From an uncultured Bacteroidales bacterium (GTDB taxonomy: Bacteria > Bacteroidota > Bacteroidia > Bacteroidales > UBA932), in NCBI GenBank assembly GCA_944322815.1, contig CALUQB010000002.1:62001-126000 (forward strand): a stretch of 64,000 bases of DNA, written 5' to 3'. Positions within the stretch are counted from its first letter, which is position 1, and each line of letters begins with the position of its first letter. Below the pieces are notes generated by a model. It was not told the DNA's origin, ran no database searches, and saw only the letters and a program-made list of their open reading frames with translations. The position numbers and the translations under genes are program-made. Shown here piece by piece: positions 53,058 to 62,031 of this stretch.

Positions 53058-54899
53058 CTACTCCTGCTCCGCAGATTCACTGTCAAGAGCACGTATCTGC
53101 TCCTCGAGCTCCTTCAGCTCTTTCTTTGCCTGTTCGATACGCTCCTGCATCTGGCTTATGAGCGGTGCGGAATTTTTCGACATGGAGAAAAAGCCTATAT
53201 TGTTCTCATAAGTGGTGATATCCTGTTCCTTTTTCAGGTATTTCTGCACGAGACGCTCTTTCTCGTTCTTCGGAGCCTTGGCATATCTGGCCTTGCGCGA
53301 CTTGGAAGCGAGATCCCCGAACTTGTCCTGAAGGGCATCCTTGTAGTTCCTGGCTATCTCGTCCTTTTCCTTGAACGGCACGAAGCCGATTTCCTGCCAT
53401 CTCTGGATAAAACCGTTCATGGCCTCGGCATTTGTATCTTCGTCCGAGGAAAGTTCGTACGCCTTGATCTCCTCTATCAGACGCTGCTTGGCCTTCAGGT
53501 TTCCATAGAAATCGTTCTCAGGCTTCACATTCTTGTCTCTCTCGTTGAAGAATTCGTCGCAGGCGGCACGGAATCTCTTCCACAGCTGCTCCGACTTCTT
53601 GCGAGGCACGGCGCCTATCTCTTTCCACTGTTTCTGGAGTTCGATCAGCTTGTTGGCCGTCTTTTTCCAGTCGGTGCTGGATTTCAGGGCTTCCGCCTCT
53701 TCGCAGAGAGCGATCTTCTTTTCCAGATTTGCATTGATGTTTTCCTTGTACCCTGCATAGAAGTCACGCTTCCTGCCGAAGAATTTGTCACAGGCTGCAC
53801 GGAAACGGTCGTATATTTTCTGGTTCTCTTTCTTGGATGCAAACCCGATAGTCTTCCACTGCTTCTGGATATCCTCTATCTGTTTTGAAAGGACATTCCA
53901 TTCAGAAGCCGTGATATTCTCTTTCGCAGCTATCTCCTCGACCTGCTCGCAGAGCTTTGCCTTGGCAGCCAGATTTTCGGCATGCTGTTCCTTCAGACCT
54001 TCGAAATATGCCTGATATTTCTTGTTTATGACAGCCGTGGCAGCCTTGAACCTGTCCCAGATGGACTCTCTGAACTCTTTGGCGACCGGACCATACTCTT
54101 TCCACTGCTCGTGAAGCTTCTGAAGTTCCTTAAAAGCTTCCACAATATTCTCTTTCCCGGCCAGTTTCTCAGCCGCTTCGCAGAAGCCGGTCTTCACTTC
54201 CAGGTTTTTCTTGAAGTCCAGATCCCGGAGTTCGCGGTTAATCTTCACCATATCATAAAACTGCTCTACATAGAGCTGATATGTATCATTCAAATCACGG
54301 AAACTCTGCACCGGAACCGGACCGATGGCACGCCAGCGGTTCTGTATTTCCCTGAACTCAGGGAATGTCCTGTTCACATCCTCCTGCTTTTCCAGAAGAG
54401 CCTTCAGATCCTTGATCACGGCCTCTTTCAGCTCCAGGTTGTGCTCCCTTTCCTTTTCCTGCTCCCTGTTGTATTCCGCACGCTCCTTTCTGTATGCGTT
54501 GTACAAAGCCTTGAACCCTCTCTCTATTTCTGCAAAAGGGTTCTCGGAAACAGGGTCCTCGTCTTTAGAGGAAATTTCCGGCTGCGTACCGGCTGCCTCT
54601 TCCTTACCTGCAGCTGTCTCCTGCTCCGCAGTATCGGAATCCGACGGTTCAGTCACGCCGTCTTCAGGAAGAGCGATTCCTGCAGCGGCCTTCTCTTTCA
54701 TCAGATTCTTGTAAAATGCGGACTTGATGGCCTCCGCCTCTTTGTTCATCTTCATCCTCTCAGGATTCCTGGCAAGCTCCATGAACAGGTCAGCAAGCTC
54801 AGCCAAACTCTTCTCGGAATAATTTACAGGTGCAGATTCTTCGTTTTCAATTACTTCCATCTCCACAGCCAATACTTCCGGGTTCTTTTCCTCAGTCAT
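53058..54899 (-). CDS. DUF349 repeat protein
   Basis: 613 residues, strongly charged and helical. At least five repeats of a helical unit with 'LqklheqWKeyGPV', 'QIEDIQKQWKTIGF', 'LIELQKQWKEIGAVPRKKSEQLWKRF' and 'FIQRWQEIGFVPFKEKDEI', the DUF349 pattern. An acidic, low-complexity N-terminus precedes them (about 1-130), and a coiled-coil C-terminus follows ('ISQMQERIEQAKKELKELEEQ'). Function unknown; cytoplasmic. Divergent from trmD. Confidence 0.92.
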   Translation of the reverse strand: MTEEKNPEVLAVEMEVIENEESAPVNYSEKSLAELADLFMELARNPERMKMNKEAEAIKSAFYKNLMKEKAAAGIALPEDGVTEPSDSDTAEQETAAGKEEAAGTQPEISSKDEDPVSENPFAEIERGFKALYNAYRKERAEYNREQEKEREHNLELKEAVIKDLKALLEKQEDVNRTFPEFREIQNRWRAIGPVPVQSFRDLNDTYQLYVEQFYDMVKINRELRDLDFKKNLEVKTGFCEAAEKLAGKENIVEAFKELQKLHEQWKEYGPVAKEFRESIWDRFKAATAVINKKYQAYFEGLKEQHAENLAAKAKLCEQVEEIAAKENITASEWNVLSKQIEDIQKQWKTIGFASKKENQKIYDRFRAACDKFFGRKRDFYAGYKENINANLEKKIALCEEAEALKSSTDWKKTANKLIELQKQWKEIGAVPRKKSEQLWKRFRAACDEFFNERDKNVKPENDFYGNLKAKQRLIEEIKAYELSSDEDTNAEAMNGFIQRWQEIGFVPFKEKDEIARNYKDALQDKFGDLASKSRKARYAKAPKNEKERLVQKYLKKEQDITTYENNIGFFSMSKNSAPLISQMQERIEQAKKELKELEEQIRALDSESAEQE

Positions 54900-54927
54900 A
54901 GTTCAATGCAGTTAAATTTTCAAACTA

Positions 54928-54962
54928 CAAATATATCAATTTTTATTTGTTAATTTTGCAAA
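54928..54962 (-). promoter_or_regulatory. Promoter for the DUF349-yidC group
   Basis: Reverse strand: TTTG (54959-54962), 23 bases, TATATTTG (54928-54935). Both elements are exact; spacing is two bases longer than usual. Confidence 0.55.
54951..54958 (+). promoter_or_regulatory. trmD -7 box
   Basis: TAATTTTG, exact TAnnTTTG, 33 bases before the trmD ATG. It lies inside the spacer of the divergent DUF349 promoter, so the two promoters overlap and may compete. Confidence 0.5.
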
Positions 54963-54991
54963 ACTTGAATTTTTACAGTCTTATTCATATA

Positions 54992-55669
54992 ATGCGCATA
55001 GATATCATAACAGTAGTCCCGGAATTGCTTGAAAGCCCGCTGAGCTACTCCATCGTAGGCAGAGCCATAAAGAAAGGAATAGTGGAAATCCATGTACACA
55101 ATCTGCGTGAATACGGGAAAGGCCCGCGCCAGCAGGTAGATGACTACAGCTACGGCGGCGATGCGGGTATGGTAATGATGGTTGAACCCATATACAACAT
55201 GATACGGGATCTCAGGAACGAAAGGGACTACGACGAAGTCATATACATGACACCTGACGGAGAACAGTTCTCGCAGAACATGGCGAACGAACTGTCGATG
55301 AAGGAGAATATCATCATCCTGTGCGGCCATTACAAGGGTGTCGACCACCGGATCAGGGAACATCTGGTCACCCGTGAGATCACCGTGGGCGATTACGTGC
55401 TGAGCGGCGGCGAGATTCCTGCCGCCATCGTGGCTGATGCTGTAGTCCGCCTGCTGCCCGGGGCCATCACAGACGAGACTTCGGCTCTGAGCGACTGCTA
55501 TCAGGACGGACTTCTCTCCGCCCCTATCTATACCAGACCGGCCGAATTCAATGGGTGGAAAGTCCCGGATGTGCTTCTGAGCGGGAATCCGAAACTGATA
55601 CGCCAGTGGCAGGACGAACAGGCCATAGAGAGAACCAGAAAGCTCAGACCGGAGCTTCTTAGTGACTGA
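54992..55669 (+). CDS. trmD: tRNA (guanine-N1-)-methyltransferase
   Basis: 225 residues from ATG at 54992. SPOUT-family TrmD: '[21 protein letters not shown]' start, '[16 protein letters not shown]', '[15 protein letters not shown]' and '[23 protein letters not shown]', the trefoil-knot SAM site. Makes m1G37 in tRNAs reading CUN, CCN and CGG. An upstream ATG at 54947 adds 15 unlikely residues. Confidence 0.96.
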   Translation: MRIDIITVVPELLESPLSYSIVGRAIKKGIVEIHVHNLREYGKGPRQQVDDYSYGGDAGMVMMVEPIYNMIRDLRNERDYDEVIYMTPDGEQFSQNMANELSMKENIIILCGHYKGVDHRIREHLVTREITVGDYVLSGGEIPAAIVADAVVRLLPGAITDETSALSDCYQDGLLSAPIYTRPAEFNGWKVPDVLLSGNPKLIRQWQDEQAIERTRKLRPELLSD

Positions 55670-55734
55670 ATATAAGGTGTTGACGAACACAGTATGATAA
55701 TAATAATAAATTCACATTAAATTTCTGAAATTTA

Positions 55735-55765
55735 TTTGCATAAATGAAAATTATCGCTACATTTG
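55735..55765 (+). promoter_or_regulatory. Consensus promoter of an ORF-less transcript
   Basis: TTTG (55735-55738), exactly 19 bases, TACATTTG (55758-55765). One of the best promoters in the window, yet no protein gene lies downstream on this strand before an intrinsic terminator. Confidence 0.8.
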
Positions 55766-55771
55766 TGTAAT

Positions 55772-55944
55772 GTTCATAAGGCGATAATGAATTTTTCATT
55801 ATAATCTTTAAACAATAAAAGGCATCTGCCTTTAAAATCATAAGCTGTTAAAATACTAACCACAAATGCAGCCTTAGAAAGGCCAAGAGAAATTACACTA
55901 TTAACTAACCAGAAAAAAAGCCCGCAGTGATGCAGGCTTTTTTT
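55772..55944 (+). ncRNA. Candidate small RNA of about 170 bases
   Basis: Bounded by the promoter at 55735-55765 and the terminator at 55913-55944. It contains only ORFs of about five codons. Predicted stems: ATAATGAA/TTCATTAT with a TTT loop (55784-55802), AAAGGC-ATCT-GCCTTT (55818-55833), and the terminator. I cannot match it to a named family; a 6S-like or regulatory RNA is possible. The rest of 55670-55978 holds nothing else I can identify. Confidence 0.6.
55913..55944. terminator. Bidirectional terminator
   Basis: Seven As, GCCcGC, 6-base loop, GCaGGC, seven Ts, one mismatch. Serves the candidate small RNA on the plus strand and the cyclotransferase gene on the minus strand (its stop is 35 bases away). 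Confidence 0.9.
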
Positions 55945-55978
55945 GTCGTCCTTATATTGTCGCAACGGTGTCTTCGTT

Positions 55979-56761
55979 TTATTTCTCCTGGAGTTCGACT
56001 TCGAAGAGAAGCGGCCAGTTCTTTCCCGTCAGATAGATTTTCCCTGTCCTGTCATCGTAAGCGATTCCGTTCAGGACATCGGTATCAGGCTTCTTCATTT
56101 CCTGCGGAAGCAGGCCGGTACAGTCGACGACAGCCTCGACATTGCCCGAGTCAGGGCTGATGATCACTATCATATTGGTCATATAGACATTGGCCCATAT
56201 CCTGCCGTCGATATATTCGAGTTCGTTCAGATAGTTCAACGGTTTTCCGTGCAGTCTGACATTGACCGTACCGGTCACATTGAGGTTCCTGTCGAGAAAA
56301 TAAAGTCTCGACGAACCGTCACTGGCGATAAGGGATTCGCCGTCGGTAGTCAGACCCCAGCCCTGCCGGGGATATGAACGGGTAGCGATATATTCGAGAG
56401 TGTTCAGATCATATATGAAAGCCACCCTGCTCGTCCATGTCATTATATACAGACTGTCTCCCAGGGCTACGGAGCCTTCCACGAAATATTTCCGGCTGAA
56501 ATCCAGCCGGCGGAGGGCTTTCCCGGTAACGATATCCACCTTTCTGAACGTGGATCCTCCGTATGTACCGGTACTTTCATACATCTGTCCGTCAGCGATG
56601 AAAAGGCCCTGGGTATAGGAAGTCACGTCATGCGGATACCGGTTGATGACCCGGACCCCGTACTGTCTCACCTGGGCGGAACAGTCCGGAGACAGCATGA
56701 CAGCCGTCACCAGCACCAGCGGCAGAATCAGTATTCCGCAGAGAGACTTCATCGGTTTCAT
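55979..56761 (-). CDS. Glutaminyl-peptide cyclotransferase (glutamine cyclotransferase family)
   Basis: 260 residues with a signal peptide ('GILILPLVLVTAVML ... CSAQ'). Beta-propeller family signatures: 'YTQGLFIADGQMYESTGTYGGS', 'VEGSVALGDSLYIMTWTS', 'GWGLTTDGESLIASDGSS', 'LNELEYIDGRIWANVYMT' and 'LNGIAYD'. Converts N-terminal glutamine of secreted proteins to pyroglutamate; Bacteroidota export many proteins whose mature N-terminus is Gln. The start overlaps the pyrG stop as TAATG, so the two are translated together. Confidence 0.92.
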   Translation of the reverse strand: MKPMKSLCGILILPLVLVTAVMLSPDCSAQVRQYGVRVINRYPHDVTSYTQGLFIADGQMYESTGTYGGSTFRKVDIVTGKALRRLDFSRKYFVEGSVALGDSLYIMTWTSRVAFIYDLNTLEYIATRSYPRQGWGLTTDGESLIASDGSSRLYFLDRNLNVTGTVNVRLHGKPLNYLNELEYIDGRIWANVYMTNMIVIISPDSGNVEAVVDCTGLLPQEMKKPDTDVLNGIAYDDRTGKIYLTGKNWPLLFEVELQEK

Positions 56762-58401
56762 TACTCCTGTTCCACTTCAGCGGGATGGCCATGTCCGTCC
56801 CTGTACTCCATGGAAGCTTTCACGAAAGCTACGAAAATCGGCTGCGGATGCTCAGGAGTACTCTTGAGTTCGGGATGGAACTGCACTCCGATGAAGAAAG
56901 GATGCGAAGGTATCTCCACGATCTCCACCAGGCCGGTATCGGGATTCTTTCCTGTGGCCTTCATGCCTGCCGCTTCTATCATGTCCAGATAATCGTTGTT
57001 GAACTCATATCTGTGTCTGTGCCTCTCTGAAATGATGTCGGATCCGTAAATCCTGTATGCAAGGGACTTCTTGTCCAGCTTGCAGGCATAAGCTCCCAGT
57101 CTCATGGTACCGCCCTTGATGGTCGTGCTCTTCTGATCCTCCATCAGGTCGATGACAGGGTATTTGGTGGCGGGATTCACTTCAGTGGATACGGCTTCCT
57201 TGAGACCGAGTACATCTCTCGCGAATTCCACGACACACATCTGCATGCCAAGACAGATGCCGAAGAATGGGACATTGTTTTCCCTGGCGTATTTTACAGC
57301 CAGGATCTTTCCTTCGAGACCTCTTTCTCCGAATCCCGGAGCTACCAGAATACCGTCCATCGGCGAAAGCTTTTCCTCTACATTCGAGGCATTGAGGAAC
57401 TCGCTGTGGATACTGTGGACCTTGACCTTGCATTCATTTGCCGCACCGGCATGTACGAATGACTCCAGAATGGACTTGTAGGCATCCTGAAGTTCGACGT
57501 ATTTTCCGACCAATGCGATGTTGACTTCCGATTTCGGGTGGAAGAGCTTGTCGAGGAACTTCTTCCACTCCGTGAGATCCGGTTCCGGCAGATTCTTTAT
57601 TCCGAAATGATCCAGGACCAGCTTGTCGAGTTTCTCGGCCTGCATGTTCAGTGGGACGGAATAAATGGAAGGTGCATCCATGGACTGGATGACATGTCCC
57701 GGCTTCACGTTGCAGAAGAGCGCGATTTTCTTCCTGAGTTCGGGTGTAAGCTGATGCTCGGTGCGGCAGACTATGATATCCGGCTGTACTCCGCTCTGCT
57801 GGAGCTGCTGCACCGAATGCTGGGTAGGCTTTGTCTTCAATTCCTTCGCTGCGCTGAGATACGGCACCAGAGTCAGATGTATGGTCACGCAGTCTTCTTC
57901 CGGCAGCTCCCACTGCAGCTGACGCACGGCCTCGACGAAAGGCTGTGATTCCATATCTCCTACCGTACCGCCTATCTCGGTGATGATGATATCGTACTTT
58001 CCTGTCTTTCCAAGCAGGAGCATGCGCCTTTTTATCTCATCGGTGATATGAGGCACGATCTGGACCGTCTTGCCCAGATAAGCTCCTTCACGCTCCTTGT
58101 TTATGACCGTATTGTATATTTTTCCGGTAGTTACATTGTTTGCTTTCGAAGTATGTACTCCAAGGAAACGTTCGTAATGACCGAGGTCGAGGTCCGTCTC
58201 GGCTCCGTCATCAGTCACATAGCATTCACCGTGCTCATACGGGTTCAGTGTACCCGGATCGACGTTAATATACGGATCGAATTTCTGGATAGTCACTCTC
58301 AATCCCCTGGCCTGCAGAAGTTTGGCTAACGATGCTGATATAATTCCTTTTCCTAAAGACGAGGCGACGCCCCCTGAAACGAATACATACTTGGGATTCA
58401 T
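56761..58401 (-). CDS. pyrG: CTP synthase
   Basis: 546 residues. N-terminal synthetase domain with the P-loop 'VSGGVASSLGKGIISASLA' and 'EIGGTVGDMESQPF'; C-terminal class I glutamine amidotransferase with 'APGFGERG', nucleophile 'FFGICLGMQMCVVEFAR' and 'HPFFIGVQFHPE'. Aminates UTP to CTP. Overlaps the cyclotransferase gene by one base. Confidence 0.97.
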   Translation of the reverse strand: MNPKYVFVSGGVASSLGKGIISASLAKLLQARGLRVTIQKFDPYINVDPGTLNPYEHGECYVTDDGAETDLDLGHYERFLGVHTSKANNVTTGKIYNTVINKEREGAYLGKTVQIVPHITDEIKRRMLLLGKTGKYDIIITEIGGTVGDMESQPFVEAVRQLQWELPEEDCVTIHLTLVPYLSAAKELKTKPTQHSVQQLQQSGVQPDIIVCRTEHQLTPELRKKIALFCNVKPGHVIQSMDAPSIYSVPLNMQAEKLDKLVLDHFGIKNLPEPDLTEWKKFLDKLFHPKSEVNIALVGKYVELQDAYKSILESFVHAGAANECKVKVHSIHSEFLNASNVEEKLSPMDGILVAPGFGERGLEGKILAVKYARENNVPFFGICLGMQMCVVEFARDVLGLKEAVSTEVNPATKYPVIDLMEDQKSTTIKGGTMRLGAYACKLDKKSLAYRIYGSDIISERHRHRYEFNNDYLDMIEAAGMKATGKNPDTGLVEIVEIPSHPFFIGVQFHPELKSTPEHPQPIFVAFVKASMEYRDGHGHPAEVEQE

Positions 58402-58430
58402 ATAAAATCTGTTTATACGTTACAGGGGGA

Positions 58431-58438
58431 CAAAATTA
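58431..58438 (-). promoter_or_regulatory. pyrG -7 box
   Basis: Reverse strand TAATTTTG, exact TAnnTTTG, 30 bases before the pyrG ATG. No clear -33 element. Confidence 0.5.
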
Positions 58439-58535
58439 ATCAAAAAAACCGGAAGCCGCCTAAAATTCCTTCAAAAATTCTCATGAAATTCATAACGACA
58501 AAATCCAAACGCTTCTTATTTGAGAAAATGTTTAC

Positions 58536-58560
58536 TAACTTTGGCCCGTATTTAACTTTG
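58536..58560 (+). promoter_or_regulatory. Two tandem -7 boxes for the steroid-reductase-like pair
   Basis: TAACTTTG occurs at 58536-58543 and 58553-58560. The first leaves a short leader to the ATG at 58568; the second is too close to the start for a normal transcript. -33 elements are weak. Confidence 0.45.
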
Positions 58561-58567
58561 AAGAGCA

Positions 58568-59347
58568 ATGCAGACCTATTACATATTGATGACTGCCATG
58601 TTTGCCATGGCAATAATCGTTTTCATAGCCCTCTTTTTCTTCAAGGCGGGCTACGGATATCTTTCGACCGCCAACTGGGGGCCGAAGATAAACAACAAGG
58701 CAGGATGGGTGATCATGGAGTCCCCGGCTTTCATATTCCTGCTGTTGTATGTCATAGACTATCTGGTTTCAGGCAGGGACACAGGCAACGAAAAGACTGT
58801 TCTGCTGATAATGGCGGCGTTCTTCCTTGTCCACTATTTCCAGAGGGCCTTCATCTTCCCTTTCCTGCTGAGAGGAAAAGGCGAAATGCCCATACTGATC
58901 ATGGTCATGGGGATGACATTCAACGGACTCAACTCCTATTTCATAGGCAGCTGGCTTTTCGAATTCGCCCCTGCAGGCAAATATACCATGGAATGGCTGT
59001 CATCACCGCAGTTCATCATAGGCGGACTGGTCTTCCTCACCGGAATGCTCATCAACCTGGACTCTGATCATGTCATAAGACATCTCCGCAAACCGGGTGA
59101 TACGAAACATTATATCCCTAAAAAAGGACTGTACAAATACGTGACTTCGGCCAATTATTTCGGAGAACTGACGGAATGGGTGGGATATGCCATACTTACA
59201 TGGTCTCCTGCCGGCCTGCTCTTTGCAGTCTGGACATTCGCGAATCTGGCTCCGCGCTCCAAGTCCCTGACGGAAAAATACGAACAGGAATTCGGAGACG
59301 AATACAGGGAACTCAAGAAAAAGAATCTGATCCCGTTTATCTGGTGA
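58568..59347 (+). CDS. 3-oxo-5-alpha-steroid 4-dehydrogenase family membrane protein
   Basis: 259 residues with six to seven TM helices. C-terminal steroid 5-alpha-reductase domain: 'INLDSDHVIRHLRKPGDTKHYIPKKGLYKYVTSANYFGELTEWVGYAI' and the terminal 'EYRELKKKNLIPFIW', matching the NADPH site of this family. Reduces the delta-4 double bond of 3-oxo-steroids to 5-alpha products in characterised members. Encoded 37 bases before an Old Yellow Enzyme homologue on the same strand; in gut Bacteroidales such pairs have been linked to bile-acid and steroid reduction. Substrate here is inference. Confidence 0.85.
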   Translation: MQTYYILMTAMFAMAIIVFIALFFFKAGYGYLSTANWGPKINNKAGWVIMESPAFIFLLLYVIDYLVSGRDTGNEKTVLLIMAAFFLVHYFQRAFIFPFLLRGKGEMPILIMVMGMTFNGLNSYFIGSWLFEFAPAGKYTMEWLSSPQFIIGGLVFLTGMLINLDSDHVIRHLRKPGDTKHYIPKKGLYKYVTSANYFGELTEWVGYAILTWSPAGLLFAVWTFANLAPRSKSLTEKYEQEFGDEYRELKKKNLIPFIW

Positions 59348-59384
59348 CAAATACATCCGATAAAAAAACGAATAAGAATCAATC

Positions 59385-60641
59385 ATGAGCGATCTTTTTA
59401 CTCCTATCAAGATAGGACCTCTGGAACTGCGCAACAGGACAGTCAGGTCCGCCGCATTCGAGGGAATGTGTGAGAACAATTCCCCCTCCAAATCTCTTTT
59501 CGACTACCATACGGCTGTAGCCCGCGGCGGAATCGGCATGACTACCATAGCCTATGCGGCAGTATGCCGCAGCGGACTGTCGTTCGAAAGACAGCTGTGG
59601 ATGAGGGAAGAAATAGTTCCGGAACTGAAAAAGCTTACTGACGCCATACATAAGGAAGGAGCCAAGGCATCGATCCAGCTCGGACACTGCGGCAACATGT
59701 CACACAGACGGATATGCGGCTGCCGTCCGTACGGTGCGAGCAGCGGATTCAACCTCTACTCCCCTACATTTGTCCACGGCATGACCCATGAGGAAATAGA
59801 TGAAGTGGTGGAAGCCTACGGAAAAGCCGTGGAGCTGAGCATCAAGGCCGGATTCGACGCAGTGGAGATTCATGCAGGACACGGATACCTGATATCGCAG
59901 TTCCTCTCTCCATACACGAATCACAGGAAAGACGAATACGGAGGGTCTCTGGAGAACAGAATGAGATTCATGAGACGCTGCATGAAAGCCGTGACCGATG
60001 CAGGGAAAGGAAAAGTAGCCATCTTCGTGAAGATGAACACCAGAGACGGCTTCAAGGGAGGTATGGAGACAGACGAATGCATAGAGGTGGCCAAAAAACT
60101 CAGGAAATGCGGGGCAGATGCCCTCGTCCTTTCAGGAGGTTTCGTAAGCAGGGCGCCGATGTATGTCATGAGAGGGCGTTTCCCTGTGAAGACCATTGCC
60201 CACTATATGCCGGCAAACATGTGGTGGCTGAAACTGGGAGTCCGTCTCGGAGGCAGGATAGTATCTCCTACGGTGCCGTTCAAGCATCTGTTCTTCATGG
60301 AGGATTCCCTGAAGTTCAGAAAAGCGCTGCCGGACATGCCTCTGGTCTATGTAGGAGGCGTCACTTCACGGGCTGATGCCGACAAGGTGATGGACAACGG
60401 GTTCCAGCTTCTGCAGATGGGACGCGCAGTCCTGGAAGATACGGATTTCGTAAACAAGATGAAGGCCGACGAGAATCATTACAGCGGATGCGAACATACG
60501 AATTTCTGCATAGGAAGGATGTATTCTCTGGAAATGTGTTGCCACAAGGTATGCAAGGATATCACTCCGGCCCTCAAACGGGAAGTCGAACAGACCATCA
60601 AGTACAATGACCGTCTCGAAAGGAAACTCGGCTATAAATAA
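59385..60641 (+). CDS. Old Yellow Enzyme-type NADH:flavin oxidoreductase
   Basis: 418 residues. TIM-barrel OYE domain: 'FTPIKIGPLELRNRTVRSA', 'IQLGHCGNMSH', 'VEIHAGHGYLISQFLSPYTNHRKDEYGGSLENR' (FMN and substrate contacts), and 'LVYVGGVTSRADADKVM' (phosphate). The C-terminus adds a cysteine cluster, CEHTNFC-x8-CC-x3-C, possibly a partial iron-sulfur site, but lacks the flavodoxin-like domain of 2,4-dienoyl-CoA reductases. Probably an ene-reductase; 5-beta-steroid reductase activity is a reasonable hypothesis given the neighbour. Confidence 0.87.
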   Translation: MSDLFTPIKIGPLELRNRTVRSAAFEGMCENNSPSKSLFDYHTAVARGGIGMTTIAYAAVCRSGLSFERQLWMREEIVPELKKLTDAIHKEGAKASIQLGHCGNMSHRRICGCRPYGASSGFNLYSPTFVHGMTHEEIDEVVEAYGKAVELSIKAGFDAVEIHAGHGYLISQFLSPYTNHRKDEYGGSLENRMRFMRRCMKAVTDAGKGKVAIFVKMNTRDGFKGGMETDECIEVAKKLRKCGADALVLSGGFVSRAPMYVMRGRFPVKTIAHYMPANMWWLKLGVRLGGRIVSPTVPFKHLFFMEDSLKFRKALPDMPLVYVGGVTSRADADKVMDNGFQLLQMGRAVLEDTDFVNKMKADENHYSGCEHTNFCIGRMYSLEMCCHKVCKDITPALKREVEQTIKYNDRLERKLGYK

Positions 60642-60730
60642 CGTGGGTTCGATGAAAAGAACAGAGTGAATTTCAGAGAACTACAAATAATCAGGCAACT
60701 GCGGCTTTCCATACGGAAAGCAGTCCGATA

Positions 60731-61047
60731 CAGGTGGGACGATCTGCCGCGCAGGCACATGCCTGTGAGGAAAGTCCGGACAGGAAAGGGCACTTCACTG
60801 CGGAAATCGCAGATAGGGGCAACCTTATGGTGAACGTAACAGAAAAGAACCGCATACTCCGGTATGCAAGGGTGAAAATGTGAGGCAAGAGCTCACGGCG
60901 GCCATTGGCGACAATGTCCGCGTACGTCCCTGAAGCCTGCAAGACCAAATATACTGGCAGTCAAGGGCTGCCCGTCCGATGCCAGGGGGTAGGTTGCGCA
61001 GATAAATGGCAGATTCAAAAACAGAAACCGGCTTACGGCCCCACCTG
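60731..61047 (+). ncRNA. rnpB: RNase P RNA, type A
   Basis: The catalytic RNA of RNase P. Landmarks: CAGGTGGG at the 5' end pairs with the 3' CCCACCTG (P1); GAGGAAAGTCCGG, ACAGAA and AGGGTGAAA occur in the expected order; GGTAGGTTGCGCAGATAAATG and the final ACAGAA...GGCTTA close the core. About 317 bases. No clear promoter upstream; 60642-60730 shows nothing else. Confidence 0.95.
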
Positions 61048-61089
61048 AAAAAATATCGTCAAGGCTCTATAACCTTGACGATATTTTTT
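61048..61089. terminator. Bidirectional terminator of rnpB and the DUF6340 gene
   Basis: A 17-bp perfect stem (61048-61064 with 61073-61089), A-rich on the left and T-rich on the right, with an 8-base loop. It starts right after rnpB. The DUF6340 stop codon (61067-61069) lies in the loop. Confidence 0.93.
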
Positions 61090-61999
61090 CTTCCAATGTC
61101 CTGACGTACGGCAGGGAAAAATGTTCCTTGGACATTTCCAGCCAGTCGGAAGCCAGCTTGTACTGCCCCTGAAGATAACAGGCAGCCGCCATATTGTATT
61201 CCAGACAGGCTTTCTTCTCGAGATTCGGGGTATCCAGCATCGACATCCATATATCCATGGCCTTCTGCCACTGGTAGTCATTCACGTAATAATACGAATC
61301 ATACCATTCACCGGAGTCATACAGAAAAAACGCGACATCCTCAGACTTCCACTCCGGTGCGAATCTGCGCCCGGAAGCGGAACCCGCAGTAGCGGCAGCA
61401 CCTTCCATCCCGGATTTGAGAATATACTCGATTCCCTCGCGTGACTCCGTCCCGTTTATCCTGGCAGACACGTTTGCCGATGAACTGCCGCTGAAAAGCA
61501 GGACCGTATCGCGCTTGTCCATGGAATCATAGGCATAGAGATTCACGGAAAAGGGTATGGTTCCCACTGCAGTATACGCACCGTCGCCGGAAGGAACCGT
61601 CCGGGCTTCGATATCGGTACCGAAAACAGGCGAATCCAACAGGAATAGCACATCAGTTCCGGCTTCCACCAGAAGCTCCGCCATGGAAGACTTCGAAAAA
61701 TAATCCGAACCTGAAATCTTGTCGAGACAGAATACCGGAACCAGACTGTCACCTCCGAAATAGTCATCCTCCAATTCCATGACGAAAGCGGAAGCCATGG
61801 ACGCGGCAAAAAGCGAATCCGGCTCCTGGCCGTTGTCCATATAGACGACGGACACTGTTTTGCCGGCCAGATCCACGCCGGATGCCGACGGCCGGCTGGT
61901 TTCTATACTCAGGGTATATGCTGAAGGACCGCACGACACGGCCGCAAATGTCATGACAGCCATCAGACTTGCTACTGCCATGGTCTTGATCTGTCCCAT
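61067..61999 (-). CDS. DUF6340-family lipoprotein
   Basis: 310 residues from ATG at 61999. Lipoprotein signal with lipobox AVSC (cysteine near 23). Central alpha/beta region ('VSVVYMDNGQEPDSLFAASMASAFV') then a C-terminal TPR-like helical part ('WQKAMDIWMSMLDTPNLEKKACLEYNMAAACYLQGQY'). Found widely in Bacteroidales, function unknown. Unusually for this genome, a strong Shine-Dalgarno (GGAGG, 5 bases before the ATG) supports the start. Last gene of the coaE-DUF5606-rimO run. Confidence 0.85.
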   Translation of the reverse strand: MGQIKTMAVASLMAVMTFAAVSCGPSAYTLSIETSRPSASGVDLAGKTVSVVYMDNGQEPDSLFAASMASAFVMELEDDYFGGDSLVPVFCLDKISGSDYFSKSSMAELLVEAGTDVLFLLDSPVFGTDIEARTVPSGDGAYTAVGTIPFSVNLYAYDSMDKRDTVLLFSGSSSANVSARINGTESREGIEYILKSGMEGAAATAGSASGRRFAPEWKSEDVAFFLYDSGEWYDSYYYVNDYQWQKAMDIWMSMLDTPNLEKKACLEYNMAAACYLQGQYKLASDWLEMSKEHFSLPYVRTLEEKISSRL

Positions 62000-62004
62000 A
62001 ATCA

Positions 62005-62009
62005 CCTCC
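62005..62009 (-). promoter_or_regulatory. Strong Shine-Dalgarno for the DUF6340 gene
   Basis: Reverse strand GGAGGTGAT ends 2 bases before ATG 61999. The longer open frame begins at a GTG that is part of this motif, so ATG 61999 is the better start. Most other starts in this window have no such motif. Confidence 0.65.
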
Positions 62010-62031
62010 GTTTGAAATCACGTCATCAAAT

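Noticed and set aside
53982..54953. 323-residue plus-strand ORF
   Set aside because: Antisense to the DUF349 gene; leucine/phenylalanine-rich because it mirrors lysine/glutamate codons.
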